Shown: positions 1 through 7,871, numbered from the stretch's first letter. The stretch is DNA of 11,694 nt from Actinomycetota bacterium (GCA_005885115.1 VAXX01000077.1:1-11694); one strand, 5' to 3'. Program-made: numbers and translations. The notes: a model not told the origin generated them from the letters alone.

Positions 1-5
1 CGCAG

Positions 6-1229
6 ATGACCGAACAGCCAAGATCCCGGTGGCGCCGTGCGCTGATCGGGGGCGCGCTCGGCGTGGCCCTGGTCGCCACGGCGGCGACGGCCCCCGCCGC
101 GATCGCCGCGGTCCGCAGTGACGCCGCGACCGCGGTCAAGGCGCCGACGGACTGGTCCACCGCCGTCGTCGCCTCCGAGATGGCCCGCAAGTCCCCCAGT
201 ACGCTCGGCGGCTGGGGGTACACCGAGGGCCTGTTCCTGTACGGGACGTACCTGGTCTACCAGCGCACGCACAACCCCGCGTACCTGACCTACATCAAGT
301 CCTGGGCGGACCGGTTCGTCGGCTCCGACGGCAGCATCAACAACAGCTTCGGCAGCCTGGACAGCATGAACTCCGGCAACGTGCTGCTGATCCTCTACAG
401 CGAGACCAAGCAGGCCAAGTACAAGACGGCCGCGATGAAGATCCGCAACCGGTTGAAGACCTACCCGCGTACCAAGGACGGCGGCTTCTGGCACGCGACC
501 AGCTCCAGCCGGGCCCACCAGCTCTGGGGCGACGGGGTCTTCATGGTCGACCCGTTCCTGGCCCGCTACGGCAACATCATCGGCGAGCTGCCGTACACCA
601 GCAAGGAGACCAGCCACCAGCTCCAGGTCACGTACACGCACCTGCTGAACAAGTCGAACGGGCTGCTCAAGCACGCGTGGGACGAGTCGAAGGCGGCCTC
701 GTGGGCGAACAAGACCACCGGTCAGGCGCCGGAGACGTGGTGCCGGGCCGAGGGCTGGTTCATGATGGCCACCGACGAGGTCCTGGAGAACATCCCGGCC
801 AGCGACTCCGCCGACCGGGCGCCGCTGATCACCATCATCAACAACCTGGTGCACGCGGTCGTCAAGTTCCAGGACCCGGCCACCGGGCGCTGGTGGCAGA
901 TCGTCGACCGGCCGGGCCAGTCCGGCAACTTCCTGGAGACCTCGTGCTCCAGCATGTACACCTACGCGATCTCCCGGGCGGTGCAGCGCGGGTACGTCGA
1001 CTCGGCGTTCCAGGCGACCGCGAAGGCCGCCGCGGCCAAGGGGTACAAGGGCGTCCTGCAGGAGGTCTCGACCGACAGCAAGGGCTCGACGCACGTGAAG
1101 GACATCTGCATCGGTACCAACGTCGGCAACGCGTCGTACTACTACTCGCGGCCCCGCGCCACCGATGACCTGCACGGCCTCGGCTCGTTCCTGATCATGA
1201 ACGAGCAGTTGCAGTTCCCCCGGGCCTGA
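6..1229 (+). CDS. Secreted GH105 family unsaturated rhamnogalacturonyl hydrolase (YteR/YesR-like)
   Basis: This 407-residue protein resembles glycoside hydrolase family 105, enzymes that remove the unsaturated galacturonyl residue left at the non-reducing end of rhamnogalacturonan oligosaccharides after lyase cleavage. Residues 1-35 look like an export signal: an arginine-rich start (RSRWRR) followed by a hydrophobic Ala/Val/Leu stretch ending near AIAA. The RR pair could be a weak Tat signal, but Sec is equally possible. Family landmarks in order are GLFLYGTY (75-82), SLDSMNSG (117-124), GGFWHA (159-164), LWGDGVFMVDPFLARYG (173-189, with D176 matching the general acid of YteR), HAWDES (223-228) and the ETWCRAEGW segment (243-251). 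Length fits the family (about 370-400). The start is the ATG at base 6; only five bases precede it, so its ribosome site and promoter lie outside the window. It converges with a GH27 gene, which supports a pectin-degrading role. The family call is firm; the exact substrate is inferred. Confidence 0.88.
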   Translation: MTEQPRSRWRRALIGGALGVALVATAATAPAAIAAVRSDAATAVKAPTDWSTAVVASEMARKSPSTLGGWGYTEGLFLYGTYLVYQRTHNPAYLTYIKSWADRFVGSDGSINNSFGSLDSMNSGNVLLILYSETKQAKYKTAAMKIRNRLKTYPRTKDGGFWHATSSSRAHQLWGDGVFMVDPFLARYGNIIGELPYTSKETSHQLQVTYTHLLNKSNGLLKHAWDESKAASWANKTTGQAPETWCRAEGWFMMATDEVLENIPASDSADRAPLITIINNLVHAVVKFQDPATGRWWQIVDRPGQSGNFLETSCSSMYTYAISRAVQRGYVDSAFQATAKAAAAKGYKGVLQEVSTDSKGSTHVKDICIGTNVGNASYYYSRPRATDDLHGLGSFLIMNEQLQFPRA

Positions 1230-1250
1230 CCCGCGGAGCACGACACGACG

Positions 1251-1285
1251 AAGGGGCCCGACCGGTTCGACCGGTCGGGCCCCTT
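1251..1285. terminator. Bidirectional hairpin terminator between the convergent GH105 and GH27 genes
   Basis: Two perfectly complementary 15-base arms, AAGGGGCCCGACCGG (1251-1265) and CCGGTCGGGCCCCTT (1271-1285), flank a five-base TTCGA loop. The hairpin begins 22 bases after the GH105 stop and lies 13 bases beyond the GH27 stop at 1299. The outermost A-T pairs give each strand a short T run after the stem (CCCCTTCC), so it could act for both genes. There is no long U tract, which is usual in actinomycetes. Confidence 0.9.
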
Positions 1286-1298
1286 CCGTTCCCCACAA

Positions 1299-2498
1299 TC
1301 AGTTGGCGGACACCCGGAAGATCACGGTGCCGTGCGACGGTACGGACGCGCTGATCGCGCCGCTGGTCGTACGGGTCGCCTTGCTCCACAGGTCCTTGAG
1401 CGTGTACGAGGAGGCCGACTTCAGCCCGGCCTTCGCGGCCGTGGTGCTGATGGTCCGGGTACCCCCGGTCTCGTTGAACAGCGCCACCGCCCGGTCGCCG
1501 TTGGCCAGCTGCTTGGTGAAGACCACCAGCCCGCCCGACGAGGAGATGATGACGCCCTGCTTGCCCAGCGAGTCCTGGTCGATCGCGATGACGTCCCGGT
1601 TGCTCAGGATGTCGAAGGTGTGCTGGCTCGCCTTTCGCAGGTCGGTACCGATGAGCAGCGGCGCGGCCATCTCGGCCCACAGGCTGAAGTGGGTGACCTG
1701 CTCGGCGTTGCTCAGGCTGCCGTTACCGATCTCCAGCATGTCCGGGTCGTTCCAGTGGCCGGGGCCGGCGACGCTGGCGTGGCTGGAGTTCGCGTTGATG
1801 ATCGACAGCATCCGGGTCCAGTTCGGGCTGATGTCCCCGGTGGTACGCCACAGGTTGCCCACGTTCGGCGCCCAGTTCCACGGCTTGTTCTTGCCCCACT
1901 CGCAGATGCTGTAGACGATCGGGCGCCCGGTCTTCTTGAGCGCGTCCCGCATGGCCGTGTACCGCTTGACGGCGTCGACGTTCTGGTTGTTGCAGTTGTC
2001 GTACTTCAGGTAGTCCACGCCCCACGACGCGAACGTGTTGGCGTCGGTCTGCTCGTGCCCGAGGCCGCCGGGGAAGCCCGCCTTGTTGCAGGTGTGCGTA
2101 CCGGCGCTGGTGTAGATGCCGAGCTTGAGGCCCTTGCTGTGCACGTAGTCGGCAACTGCCTTGATGCCGTGCGGGAACCGGGTGTGGCTGGGTACCAGGT
2201 GACCGCTGGAGTCGCGCGTGGTCTCGGCCCAGCAGTCGTCGAGGTTGACGTACTGGTACCCGGCGGCCTTGAGGCCCCTGGCCACGAAGATGTCGGCGAT
2301 CCCCTTGACCATCGACTCGTTGAAGTCGGCGCGGCACTGTGTGGAGTTCCAGTTGTTGAAGCCCATCGGCGGGGTCAGGGCCAGGCCGTTGGCCAGCGCG
2401 CTGGCCGGTGGCGCGGTCAGCAGGACCGAACCGACGATCCCGCCGAGGGCCAGTCCGGTCGCGGCGAGCGCCGCGATGAGTCTGCGTGGTCTAGGCAC
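1299..2498 (-). CDS. Secreted GH27 alpha-galactosidase (or beta-L-arabinopyranosidase)
   Basis: With the GTG start at 2498 the protein is 399 residues. It opens with a signal peptide (PRPRRLIAALAATGLALGG, cleavage probably after ASA near residue 34). The catalytic barrel shows the GH27 pattern: PPMGFNNWN (43-51), NLDDCW (85-90), VHSKGLKLGIY (119-129), YLKYDNCN (163-170) with nucleophile D167, CEWG (199-202), WRTTGDI (217-223) with acid/base D222, and GPGHWNDPDMLEIG (245-258). Residues from about 310 form the usual C-terminal beta-sandwich; there is no carbohydrate-binding module. Cysteines C55/C89 and C137/C169 match conserved disulfides. Family members release terminal alpha-galactose, or beta-L-arabinopyranose in some actinomycete enzymes; the sequence alone does not settle which. 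The frame is open back to 2624, but the GTG has an ideal ribosome site and makes the signal peptide N-terminal. A promoter with a LexA-like dyad lies upstream. The stop is TGA next to the shared terminator. Confidence 0.9.
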   Translation of the reverse strand: MPRPRRLIAALAATGLALGGIVGSVLLTAPPASALANGLALTPPMGFNNWNSTQCRADFNESMVKGIADIFVARGLKAAGYQYVNLDDCWAETTRDSSGHLVPSHTRFPHGIKAVADYVHSKGLKLGIYTSAGTHTCNKAGFPGGLGHEQTDANTFASWGVDYLKYDNCNNQNVDAVKRYTAMRDALKKTGRPIVYSICEWGKNKPWNWAPNVGNLWRTTGDISPNWTRMLSIINANSSHASVAGPGHWNDPDMLEIGNGSLSNAEQVTHFSLWAEMAAPLLIGTDLRKASQHTFDILSNRDVIAIDQDSLGKQGVIISSSGGLVVFTKQLANGDRAVALFNETGGTRTISTTAAKAGLKSASSYTLKDLWSKATRTTSGAISASVPSHGTVIFRVSAN

Positions 2499-2504
2499 GT
2501 GTGT

Positions 2505-2512
2505 CCTCCTCC
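2505..2512 (-). promoter_or_regulatory. Ribosome binding site fixing the GH27 GTG start
   Basis: GGAGGAGG on the minus strand ends six bases before the GTG at 2498. This near-perfect Shine-Dalgarno decides the start against the longer in-frame reading from 2624, whose extra 42 residues would come before the signal peptide and overlap the promoter. Confidence 0.85.
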
Positions 2513-2583
2513 AGGTCAGCGCGGCCGCCGCCGCGTGATCGCACGGGTCGGCGGAGGACGGGCCCGCGCGCCCGGACGTAGTG

Positions 2584-2597
2584 CGAACGTAGGTTCG
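2584..2597. promoter_or_regulatory. Dyad CGAAC-N4-GTTCG over the GH27 -10 box, LexA-box-like operator
   Basis: CGAACGTAGGTTCG is a perfect inverted repeat with five-base arms and a four-base centre. Its core agrees with the Gram-positive and actinobacterial SOS box, CGAAC(N4)GTTCG. It covers the proposed -10 hexamer (2591-2586), the classic position for a repressor. That the dyad exists is seen directly; that LexA binds it is inference, and a sugar-responsive repressor could use a similar site. Confidence 0.5.
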
Positions 2598-2614
2598 GAT
2601 CCGCAATAGGTCAA
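2586..2614 (-). promoter_or_regulatory. Sigma-70-type promoter for the GH27 gene
   Basis: On the minus strand TTGACC (2614-2609) is followed by exactly 17 bases and then TACGTT (2591-2586), a good -35/-10 pair. The start of transcription would fall near 2579, giving a leader of about 80 bases before the GTG at 2498. A second TTGACA lies ten bases further upstream (2624-2619) but has no matching -10 at normal spacing. Confidence 0.6.
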
Positions 2615-2659
2615 GGGATGTCAATATATCGAAGCGTAGTTTCCTGGACCGACCGGGCG

Positions 2660-5261
2660 CTATGCGTACTCCGCCAGCCCGTCGCGGAGCTCGTCGGCCT
2701 CGGGTACGGCCAGGTCCGACAGCAGGTCCAGGGCCTCCTGCCAGCGCCGGCGCGCGTCCTCCCGCCGACCCAGCACCGCAAGCGCCCGGCCGAGCCCGTC
2801 CAGGGCGCGGGCCCGCCCGTACCGGTCGTCCAGCTCCTTCGCCAGCGCCAGGGCCTGCTCGTGGTGGCGCAGCGCGGTGTCGGGCTGCCCGAGGACGGTC
2901 AGCGTGGTGCCGAGGCAGTCCAGCGCCCCTGCCTCGACCCGGCGCTCGCCCAGCTCCCGGGCCACGTCCAGCGCCTGCCGCCCGTACCGCAGCGCGTCGG
3001 CCGGACGGTCCGCCCGGACATAGGCCATCCCGAGGTGCATCAGGGCGGCCGCCTGACCGTCCCGGTTGCCGAGCTCACGCTGGATCGACAGGGCCTGGTG
3101 CAGGTACTGCTGGGCCTTCTCCGGCTCGCCCCAGCGGTGGTGGACGTACCCGAGCTCGTCGAGGAAGTCGCCCTCCGCCGCCCGGTTCCCGACCGCCCGC
3201 AGCAGGCCCAGCGCCTGCTCCAGGTGGTCCACCGCCTGCGCGTAGCTGCCGTGCCGGGCGTACGCGACGCCGAGGTTGCCCAGGATGATCCCGACGTCGC
3301 CGCGCTCGTCCTGCTCCCGCAGCAGCTCCAACGCCTGCCGGTGGTGGTCCACCGCCTCGGCGTACCGGCCGAGCTGGTCGTACACGATGGCCAGGTTACC
3401 CAGGGCCAGGCCGATCCCGACCTGGTCGCCGATCGCCTGATGGATCTCCAGCGACTGCCGGTAGTGCGCCATCGCCTCGGTGTACCGGCCCAGCCGCCGG
3501 GACAGCACGCCCATGGTGTTGAGCGCGGCGCCCATCCCGGCCCGGTCGCCGATCTCCCGGTGGATCGCCAGCGCCCGCTGGCAGTACCCGGCGGCCTCCT
3601 CGTACCGGCCCCAGCGGCGGTAGACGGTGGCCAGGTGGTGCAGGGCGGTCGCCTCGGCCGCCCGGTCGCCGGCGTCCCGCGCGATCGTCAGGGCGTGGCC
3701 CTGGGTGGCCAGGGCGTCCAGGTAGTGGCCCGCGGTGTCGAAGTAGCGCCACAGCGTCTCGGCCAGCCGCGCGGCCTGGTTCGGCCAGCCCCGCTCGGCC
3801 GCGAAGACGATCGCCGCGACCAGGCTGGCCCGGTGGCCGTCCAGCCAGGCCCGGGCGGCGCTGGGGTCCGGGTACGCCGGCCCGCCGGGCGGCGCCTCCC
3901 GGTTGGCGGGCACCAACGCGGCCATGGCGGCGGTGGCGCCGGCCAGGTAGTGGTCCAGCAACCGGGTCAGCGCCGCGGTCCGCTCCTCGGGCGGGTCCTC
4001 CGCGTCGGCGTGGGCCGCGGCGTAGGCCCGCAACAGGTCGTGCTGGCCGTACCGGTCCGCGTCGACCGGCTCGACCAGATGGGCCCGGACGAGGGCGTCC
4101 AGCGCCCGCCGGGCCTCGGCGAGGTCGGCGCCGGTCAGGGCGGCGGCCGCCGGAGCGTCCAGATCCGGCCCGGGGTGCAGGCCGAGGAGCCGGAACAGCG
4201 CCGCCTCCGGCGGGGACAGCCGGTGGTACGACCAGGACAGCACCGTCCCGACCGCGGTACGGTCGTCGGCTCCCGCGTCCAACCGGTCCAGCCTCGACCG
4301 CTCGTCCCCGAGCTCGGTGACCAGGTCCGCCAGGCTCGACGCGGGCCGGGTGACGGCCAGCTCGGCGGCGATCCGCAGCGCCAACGGCAGCCGGGCGCAG
4401 CCTTCCATGAGCGCCACGGCGGGTACCGGCTCGGCGGTGACCCGGCCGCCGATCAGGGTCCGCAGCAGGTCCAGCGCCTCCGGGGCGGGCAGCCGGGGCA
4501 GGTCGATCCGCCGGGCGCCGTGCCGGGCCACCAGCCCGGCCAGGCTGTCCCGGCTGGTCACCAGGGTCAGGCAGGACGGCGAGCCGGGCAGCAGCGGGCG
4601 GACCGCCTCGGCGGACCGGGCGTTGTCCAGCAGTACCAGGATCTGCCGGTCGGCGAGCAGGCTGCGGTACCGGGCGCTGCGCTCGGCCAGGTCGTACGGG
4701 ACGTCGGCGGGACTGACCCCGAGCGCGCGCAGGAAGCCGGCCAGCACCTCGCCCGGGTCGGTGGGCTGCTCCGGCCCGTACCCGCGCAGGTCGACGTACA
4801 ACTGGCCGTCCGGGAAGTGCTCGGCCATCCGGTGCGCCCAGTGCACGGCCAGCGCCGTCTTGCCGACCCCGGCGGTTCCGGCCGGCGAACCCGTACACGT
4901 CGGGGGGCAGTTCGCGGGGGACCGCGGTCCCGGGGCGGCCGGCCCGGCCGCCGGTACCGGTGGGGGGCCGGCGGGGCGGCGTACCGTCGACGGCGAGCTT
5001 GGCCTCCAGCTCCTGCCAGCGCTGCGTCCACTCGTCGGTGGAGCCGCCGCACGCCCCGACGTACGCGAGCGTGACCGACAGCGATGGTAGAGTCACGCCA
5101 CCTGCGGCGGCGGACAGTGCGGCCGCGGAGTACCCGGCCCGCCGGGCCAACGCGCGGTAGCTCGGCGATCCGGCGGCACGGCGAAGCTGCCGTAGTTCGT
5201 GGGCGAACACGGCCAGTGGACCTGTGGTGGGGTCCAGGGGCGTTTCCGATCTGCCCACCAT
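2660..5261 (-). pseudogene. XRE-HTH / NB-ARC / TPR regulator, frame broken before Walker A
   Basis: Read across two frames this is an actinomycete regulator of the AfsR/NB-ARC-TPR type. The first frame starts at ATG 5261 (or the next codon, GTG 5258, better spaced from GGGAG). It encodes a helix-turn-helix (about residues 18-60, with SYRALARRAGYSAAALS) and the linker ending ELPPDVYGFAGR (residue 128, base 4878). The second frame resumes at once with the Walker A motif AGTAGVGKTALAV (from 4882), then Walker B ILVLLDN, LVTSR, a GLPL-like CARLPLAL, the MHD-like QHDLLRAYA, and eight TPRs to the TAG at 2660. Relatives have roughly 25 residues between FAGR and Walker A; these are missing. The junction GCCGGCCGG repeats GCCGG, as expected for a deletion between short repeats. 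The frame change equals a loss of 3n+2 bases. No start codon separates the break from Walker A, so re-initiation at GTG 4846 would lack the nucleotide site. The downstream part is otherwise undamaged, so the break is recent or an assembly error. Confidence 0.75.
2693..3652 (-). repeat. Eight-unit TPR-coding array, exact 120-base period
   Basis: Eight consecutive 40-residue tetratricopeptide units (the long TPR_12-like form) follow one another without any insertion or deletion, giving a 960-base stretch with a 120-base period. Each unit carries the pattern LG/LA-x2-Y...GRYxEAxxxxxQALxLxRExGDR. A partial helix pair precedes the array (YLDALATQGHALTIARDAGD). This is protein-level repetition used for partner binding, not a mobile or satellite repeat. 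Confidence 0.85.
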
Positions 5262-5442
5262 GCTCCCAGCGACTTAGACGTATTGCCGATTGTCGACTAC
5301 CGGCGCAAGCCCAGGACCAGGTTATTCAGCCCGACGGACCGCCGCCGGCCAATAAATTCCGCACTAAAGACTATGGACGCGGCCGGGCCGGTACCGGTTC
5401 ACTCACGCCCACGGCAGGTCCGCGCCCGGTCGGGAGGAGCCC
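5262..5442. promoter_or_regulatory. Divergent intergenic region with an AT-richer promoter island
   Basis: This 181-base gap separates the divergent regulator and the membrane protein gene, so it should hold both promoters. The stretch 5351-5374 is clearly AT-richer than its surroundings. For the + gene a weak pair is CCGACG (5331-5336) with TAAATT (5353-5358), spacing 16. I could not find a convincing -35/-10 pair for the regulator on the minus strand. A perfect 10-base palindrome CCGGTACCGG lies at 5388-5397, but the same word also occurs inside genes. Confidence 0.35.
5433..5439 (+). promoter_or_regulatory. Ribosome binding site fixing the GTG start at 5443
   Basis: GGAGGAG ends three bases before GTG 5443. 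The spacing is slightly short, but the match to the 16S tail is strong and there is no other plausible start before the proline-rich region. Confidence 0.7.
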
Positions 5443-6127
5443 GTGTCCACCTCAGGATCAGGTCGCGATGATCGACCTGGGCCGATGCCGATCTGGCCTT
5501 CGGCGCAGGATCCGCTTCCGCCGCCAGCGGTACCGTCCGCTCCACCGCCCACCTCCGGGCCGTACCGGTCCACCGACGGGTGGCCGGATCCGCCCGCGCC
5601 GGTGTGGCCGGCGTACGTACCGCCGGCGCGCCGTCGGCGTACCGTCCCGCTGATCTTCGGCGGCACCGTCGTCCTGCTGGTGGTGGCCGCGGTCGTCGGC
5701 CTGGTCCTGACCGCCCACCGGCCCGCTCCCCCGACAGCCGCCGCGCCACCGCCGCCCGTCCCCAGCGCCGTGGCGTCGGCGAGCACCGCGCCGTCGGCGA
5801 GCGCCGCGTTCACGGTGGGTGACTGTCTGACGGTCACCAGTACCACCGCCGACCGGTTCGACAATGCCAGGCTCACCCGGCAGGACTGCGCCGGCCCGTA
5901 CTTCGTGCGTCGGGCAGGGCGCCCGGGGCGCGATGGCCCGCCCGGGCGACTGCGTACGGGTACCGACCGGGTTCCAGCTCCCGCTGATCCGGACCGACTG
6001 CGCGGGCGCCACCAAGCCGTTCCGGCTGGAGGCGGTGGTCGACGACCCGGCCCGGTGCCCGACCGGTACGCAGGGCGCGCCGTACTCCGGCTACGACCGC
6101 CCGCTGTGTATCCGGTTCCCGCAGTGA
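5443..6127 (+). CDS. Proline-rich single-pass membrane protein with cysteine-rich outer domain (LppU-like), apparent frameshift near 5908
   Basis: The first frame encodes a proline-rich cytoplasmic segment (residues 1-62), an RRRR stop-transfer cluster (63-66), one membrane helix (about 67-91), an Ala/Pro/Ser linker (92-122) and the start of an outer domain with FTVGDC (C128) and RQDCAGPYFV (C149 to residue 155). After GTG 5905-5907 this frame turns into arginine/glycine-rich junk running to a stop at 6178-6180. The +1 frame from GTC 5909 continues a believable domain: PGDC, IRTDCAG, a segment with DDPARC, YSGYDRPLC and the stop TGA at 6125-6127. I therefore read one extra base (or two lost) near 5908. 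The joined outer domain has six cysteines, fitting three disulfides outside the cell. The layout resembles actinomycete LppU/SCO3897-type proteins of unknown function. The end lies four bases from the egtD stop on the other strand. Real mutation and sequencing error cannot be told apart here. Confidence 0.65.
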
Positions 6128-6131
6128 ACGC

Positions 6132-7112
6132 TCAGGCCAGCGGTACCGCCTCGGCGAGGGACTGCGCGAACCGGCCCTGACCGTCGGTCCACCAGTGCCG
6201 GGGCGCGAACCCGGCGGCGGCCAGCTCGCGGGCCACCCCGCCGCGCCGGAACTTCGCCGAGACCTCGGTGCGCAGCTCCTCCCCCGCTGCGAAACGGACG
6301 GTCAGGTCCAGCGCCGGTAGCCGTACCGTCATGGCCTTCTCCGCCCGCAGCCGCATCTCGATCCACTCCTGCCCGGCGTCCCACACCGCGACGTGCGCGA
6401 ACGCGTCGACCTCGAAGTCGGCGCCCAGCTCCCGGTTGAGTACGCGCAGCACGTTGCGGTTGAACTCGGCCGTCACCCCGGCCGCGTCGTCGTACGCCGC
6501 GACGAGCACCGCCGGATCCTTGACCAGGTCGGTGCCCAGCAGCAGCCAGTCGCCGGGCTCCAGGGCGCCGCGCAGGTCGGCGAGGAAGTCGGCCCGCTCG
6601 GTCGGCAGGAGGTTGCCGATGGTACCGCCGAGGAAGGCGACCAGCCGGGTGCCACCGGTCGGCAACCGACCCAGGTGCCGGGTGAAGTCGCCGACGATGC
6701 CGTGGACGTCCAGCGCCGGGTAGTCGGCGACGATCCGGTCCATCGCCTCACGCAGGGCGCTACCGGAGACGTCCAGCGGTACGAACGCGCCCAGGCTGCC
6801 GTGCGTACGCAGGGCGGACAGCAGCAGCCGGGTCTTCTCCGACGAGCCGGAGCCCAGCTCGATCAGCGTCTTCGCCCTGGTCGCGACGGCGATCTCGCCG
6901 GCCCGCTCGACCAGGATCTCCCGCTCGGCCCGGGTCGGGTAGTACTCGTCCAGCCGGGTGATCTCCTCGAACAGCTCGCTGCCCCGGGCGTCGTAGAACC
7001 ACCGGGGCGGCAGCCACTTCGGGCTCGCGGTCAGGCCGGTCCGCGCGTCGGCGTGCAGCGACCGGGTCAGGTCGTGGTCGTCCAGGTAGACCTCAAGGGT
7101 GGGTCGGTTCAC
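6132..7112 (-). CDS. egtD: EgtD, histidine N-alpha-methyltransferase (hercynine synthase)
   Basis: EgtD uses three S-adenosylmethionine molecules to trimethylate the alpha-amino group of histidine, giving hercynine for ergothioneine. The protein is 326 residues, close to the 321 of the mycobacterial enzyme. It has RWFYD (38-42), DEYYPTR (55-61), the SAM motif [10 protein letters not shown] (85-94), GDFTRHL (141-147) and FLGGTIGN (160-167). Residues known to bind histidine in mycobacterial EgtD (Y56, N166, Y206, E282, S284) all appear one position later here: Y57, N167, Y207, E283, S285. The start is GTG 7112, inside the stop of egtC (GTGA overlap), implying translational coupling. Longer in-frame readings run into egtC. 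It is the last gene of the operon; its stop is four bases from the convergent membrane protein gene, with no hairpin terminator between them. Confidence 0.95.
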   Translation of the reverse strand: MNRPTLEVYLDDHDLTRSLHADARTGLTASPKWLPPRWFYDARGSELFEEITRLDEYYPTRAEREILVERAGEIAVATRAKTLIELGSGSSEKTRLLLSALRTHGSLGAFVPLDVSGSALREAMDRIVADYPALDVHGIVGDFTRHLGRLPTGGTRLVAFLGGTIGNLLPTERADFLADLRGALEPGDWLLLGTDLVKDPAVLVAAYDDAAGVTAEFNRNVLRVLNRELGADFEVDAFAHVAVWDAGQEWIEMRLRAEKAMTVRLPALDLTVRFAAGEELRTEVSAKFRRGGVARELAAAGFAPRHWWTDGQGRFAQSLAEAVPLA

Positions 7113-7867
7113 GACGTACTCGTTCCGTTCGGTAGCAGGGACATGTCCACGTTGGATGCGGTGGCGACGACGAGGCGGCCGTCCGGCACGGGCGTCCAGG
7201 CGGGGTCGTCGTCGAGGGGTTCGGAGGACAGCAGGACGCAGCGGCCGTCGTGGCGGATCGACAGGGCATGCCCGAGCGTGGTGGCGGCGATCGCCGTACC
7301 GTCGGTCAGCAACAGGTTGAGCCGGGAGCCCGGCGCGGCGGCGTGGACCTCGGAAACGGTGTCGGACAAGGCTTTGTCGAGCCCGAGCCCGGCGCGCAGC
7401 CGGTCCCGGACCAGCGCCCACAGCAGGGCCGCGTCGGTGGGCGCGTCGAGGGTCAACAGGTCGGTCGCGGGCAGGCGGGCGGCCAGCGGGGCCACCGAGT
7501 CCGGCCAGCCGCGGACGACGCCGTTGTGGCTGAACAGCCACCGGCCCTCGGCGAAGGGCGCGGCGGCGGTCGCGGTCACCGGCATGCCGACGGTCGCGGA
7601 GCGCACGGCCGCGAGGACCGCGCCCGCGGTGGTCACCCGGGCGAGCCCCGGCAGGTCGCCGTCTGTCCACAAAGGACAGTCGCGGCGGTACCGGACCGGA
7701 TCCGCCCCCGGCGGGTACCACCCCACGCCGAAGCCGTCGGCGTTGATGGTGCCGCCGCCGCGCATGTCCCGTGGCGCCCAGGACTGGTGCTCCAGCGAGT
7801 GCGGCGGGTCGTACAGCAGCGCGGCCAGCGGTACCGGCGGGCCGAGGTAGGCCAGATGTCGACACAC
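7109..7867 (-). CDS. egtC: EgtC, class II amidohydrolase of ergothioneine biosynthesis
   Basis: EgtC removes glutamate from gamma-glutamyl-hercynylcysteine sulfoxide. It is an N-terminal-nucleophile glutamine-amidotransferase-fold enzyme. The start is GTG 7867, so the mature protein begins with the catalytic cysteine (V-C-R-H, C2) after removal of the first residue. Other landmarks are [15 protein letters not shown] (37-51), the VRSATVG segment (88-94) and [11 protein letters not shown] (111-121). Its 252 residues are slightly longer than typical EgtC (about 225-250). The frame is open back to 8146 inside egtB, but any longer start would bury the nucleophile cysteine, so 7867 is firm. It begins four bases after the egtB stop with only a weak ribosome site (GAGG), and its TGA overlaps the egtD start. 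Confidence 0.94.
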   Translation of the reverse strand: MCRHLAYLGPPVPLAALLYDPPHSLEHQSWAPRDMRGGGTINADGFGVGWYPPGADPVRYRRDCPLWTDGDLPGLARVTTAGAVLAAVRSATVGMPVTATAAAPFAEGRWLFSHNGVVRGWPDSVAPLAARLPATDLLTLDAPTDAALLWALVRDRLRAGLGLDKALSDTVSEVHAAAPGSRLNLLLTDGTAIAATTLGHALSIRHDGRCVLLSSEPLDDDPAWTPVPDGRLVVATASNVDMSLLPNGTSTS

Positions 7868-7871
7868 CCCA

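Noticed and set aside
1332..2609. 425-codon open frame on + opposite GH27
   Set aside because: Shadow of the GH27 gene, which carries catalytic motifs, a signal peptide, a ribosome site and a promoter.
2499..2624. Longer GH27 reading starting at 2624
   Set aside because: It would place 42 residues before the signal peptide and start inside the proposed -35 region; GTG 2498 has an ideal ribosome site.
2618..2624. Upstream TTGACA as the GH27 -35 box
   Set aside because: At 16-18 bases spacing no TAnnnT-like -10 follows; the TTGACC at 2614-2609 pairs with TACGTT at exactly 17 bases.
2693..3652. 120-base periodic DNA as a possible satellite or CRISPR-like repeat
   Set aside because: The period comes from exact 40-residue TPR units; bases at variable residues differ freely and there are no constant repeats with unique spacers.
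4567..5052. 161-codon open frame on - at the regulator break
   Set aside because: It belongs to the third frame, neither the HTH nor the NB-ARC frame, and is arginine/proline-rich without motifs.
2618..5074. 818-codon open frame on +, opposite the regulator
   Set aside because: It is very rich in Arg, Gly, Pro, Gln and Val with no domain pattern. It mirrors the TPR gene on the other strand, whose motifs are clear; long antisense frames are expected at this G+C content.
5388..5397. CCGGTACCGG palindrome as an operator between the divergent genes
   Set aside because: The same ten-base word occurs inside coding sequence near 4953 and 9698, so it is better explained by the general GGTACC excess.
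6393..7850. 485-codon open frame on + across egtD and egtC
   Set aside because: Antisense shadow of two recognisable enzymes; composition is low-complexity Arg/Gly/Gln and it has no ribosome site.
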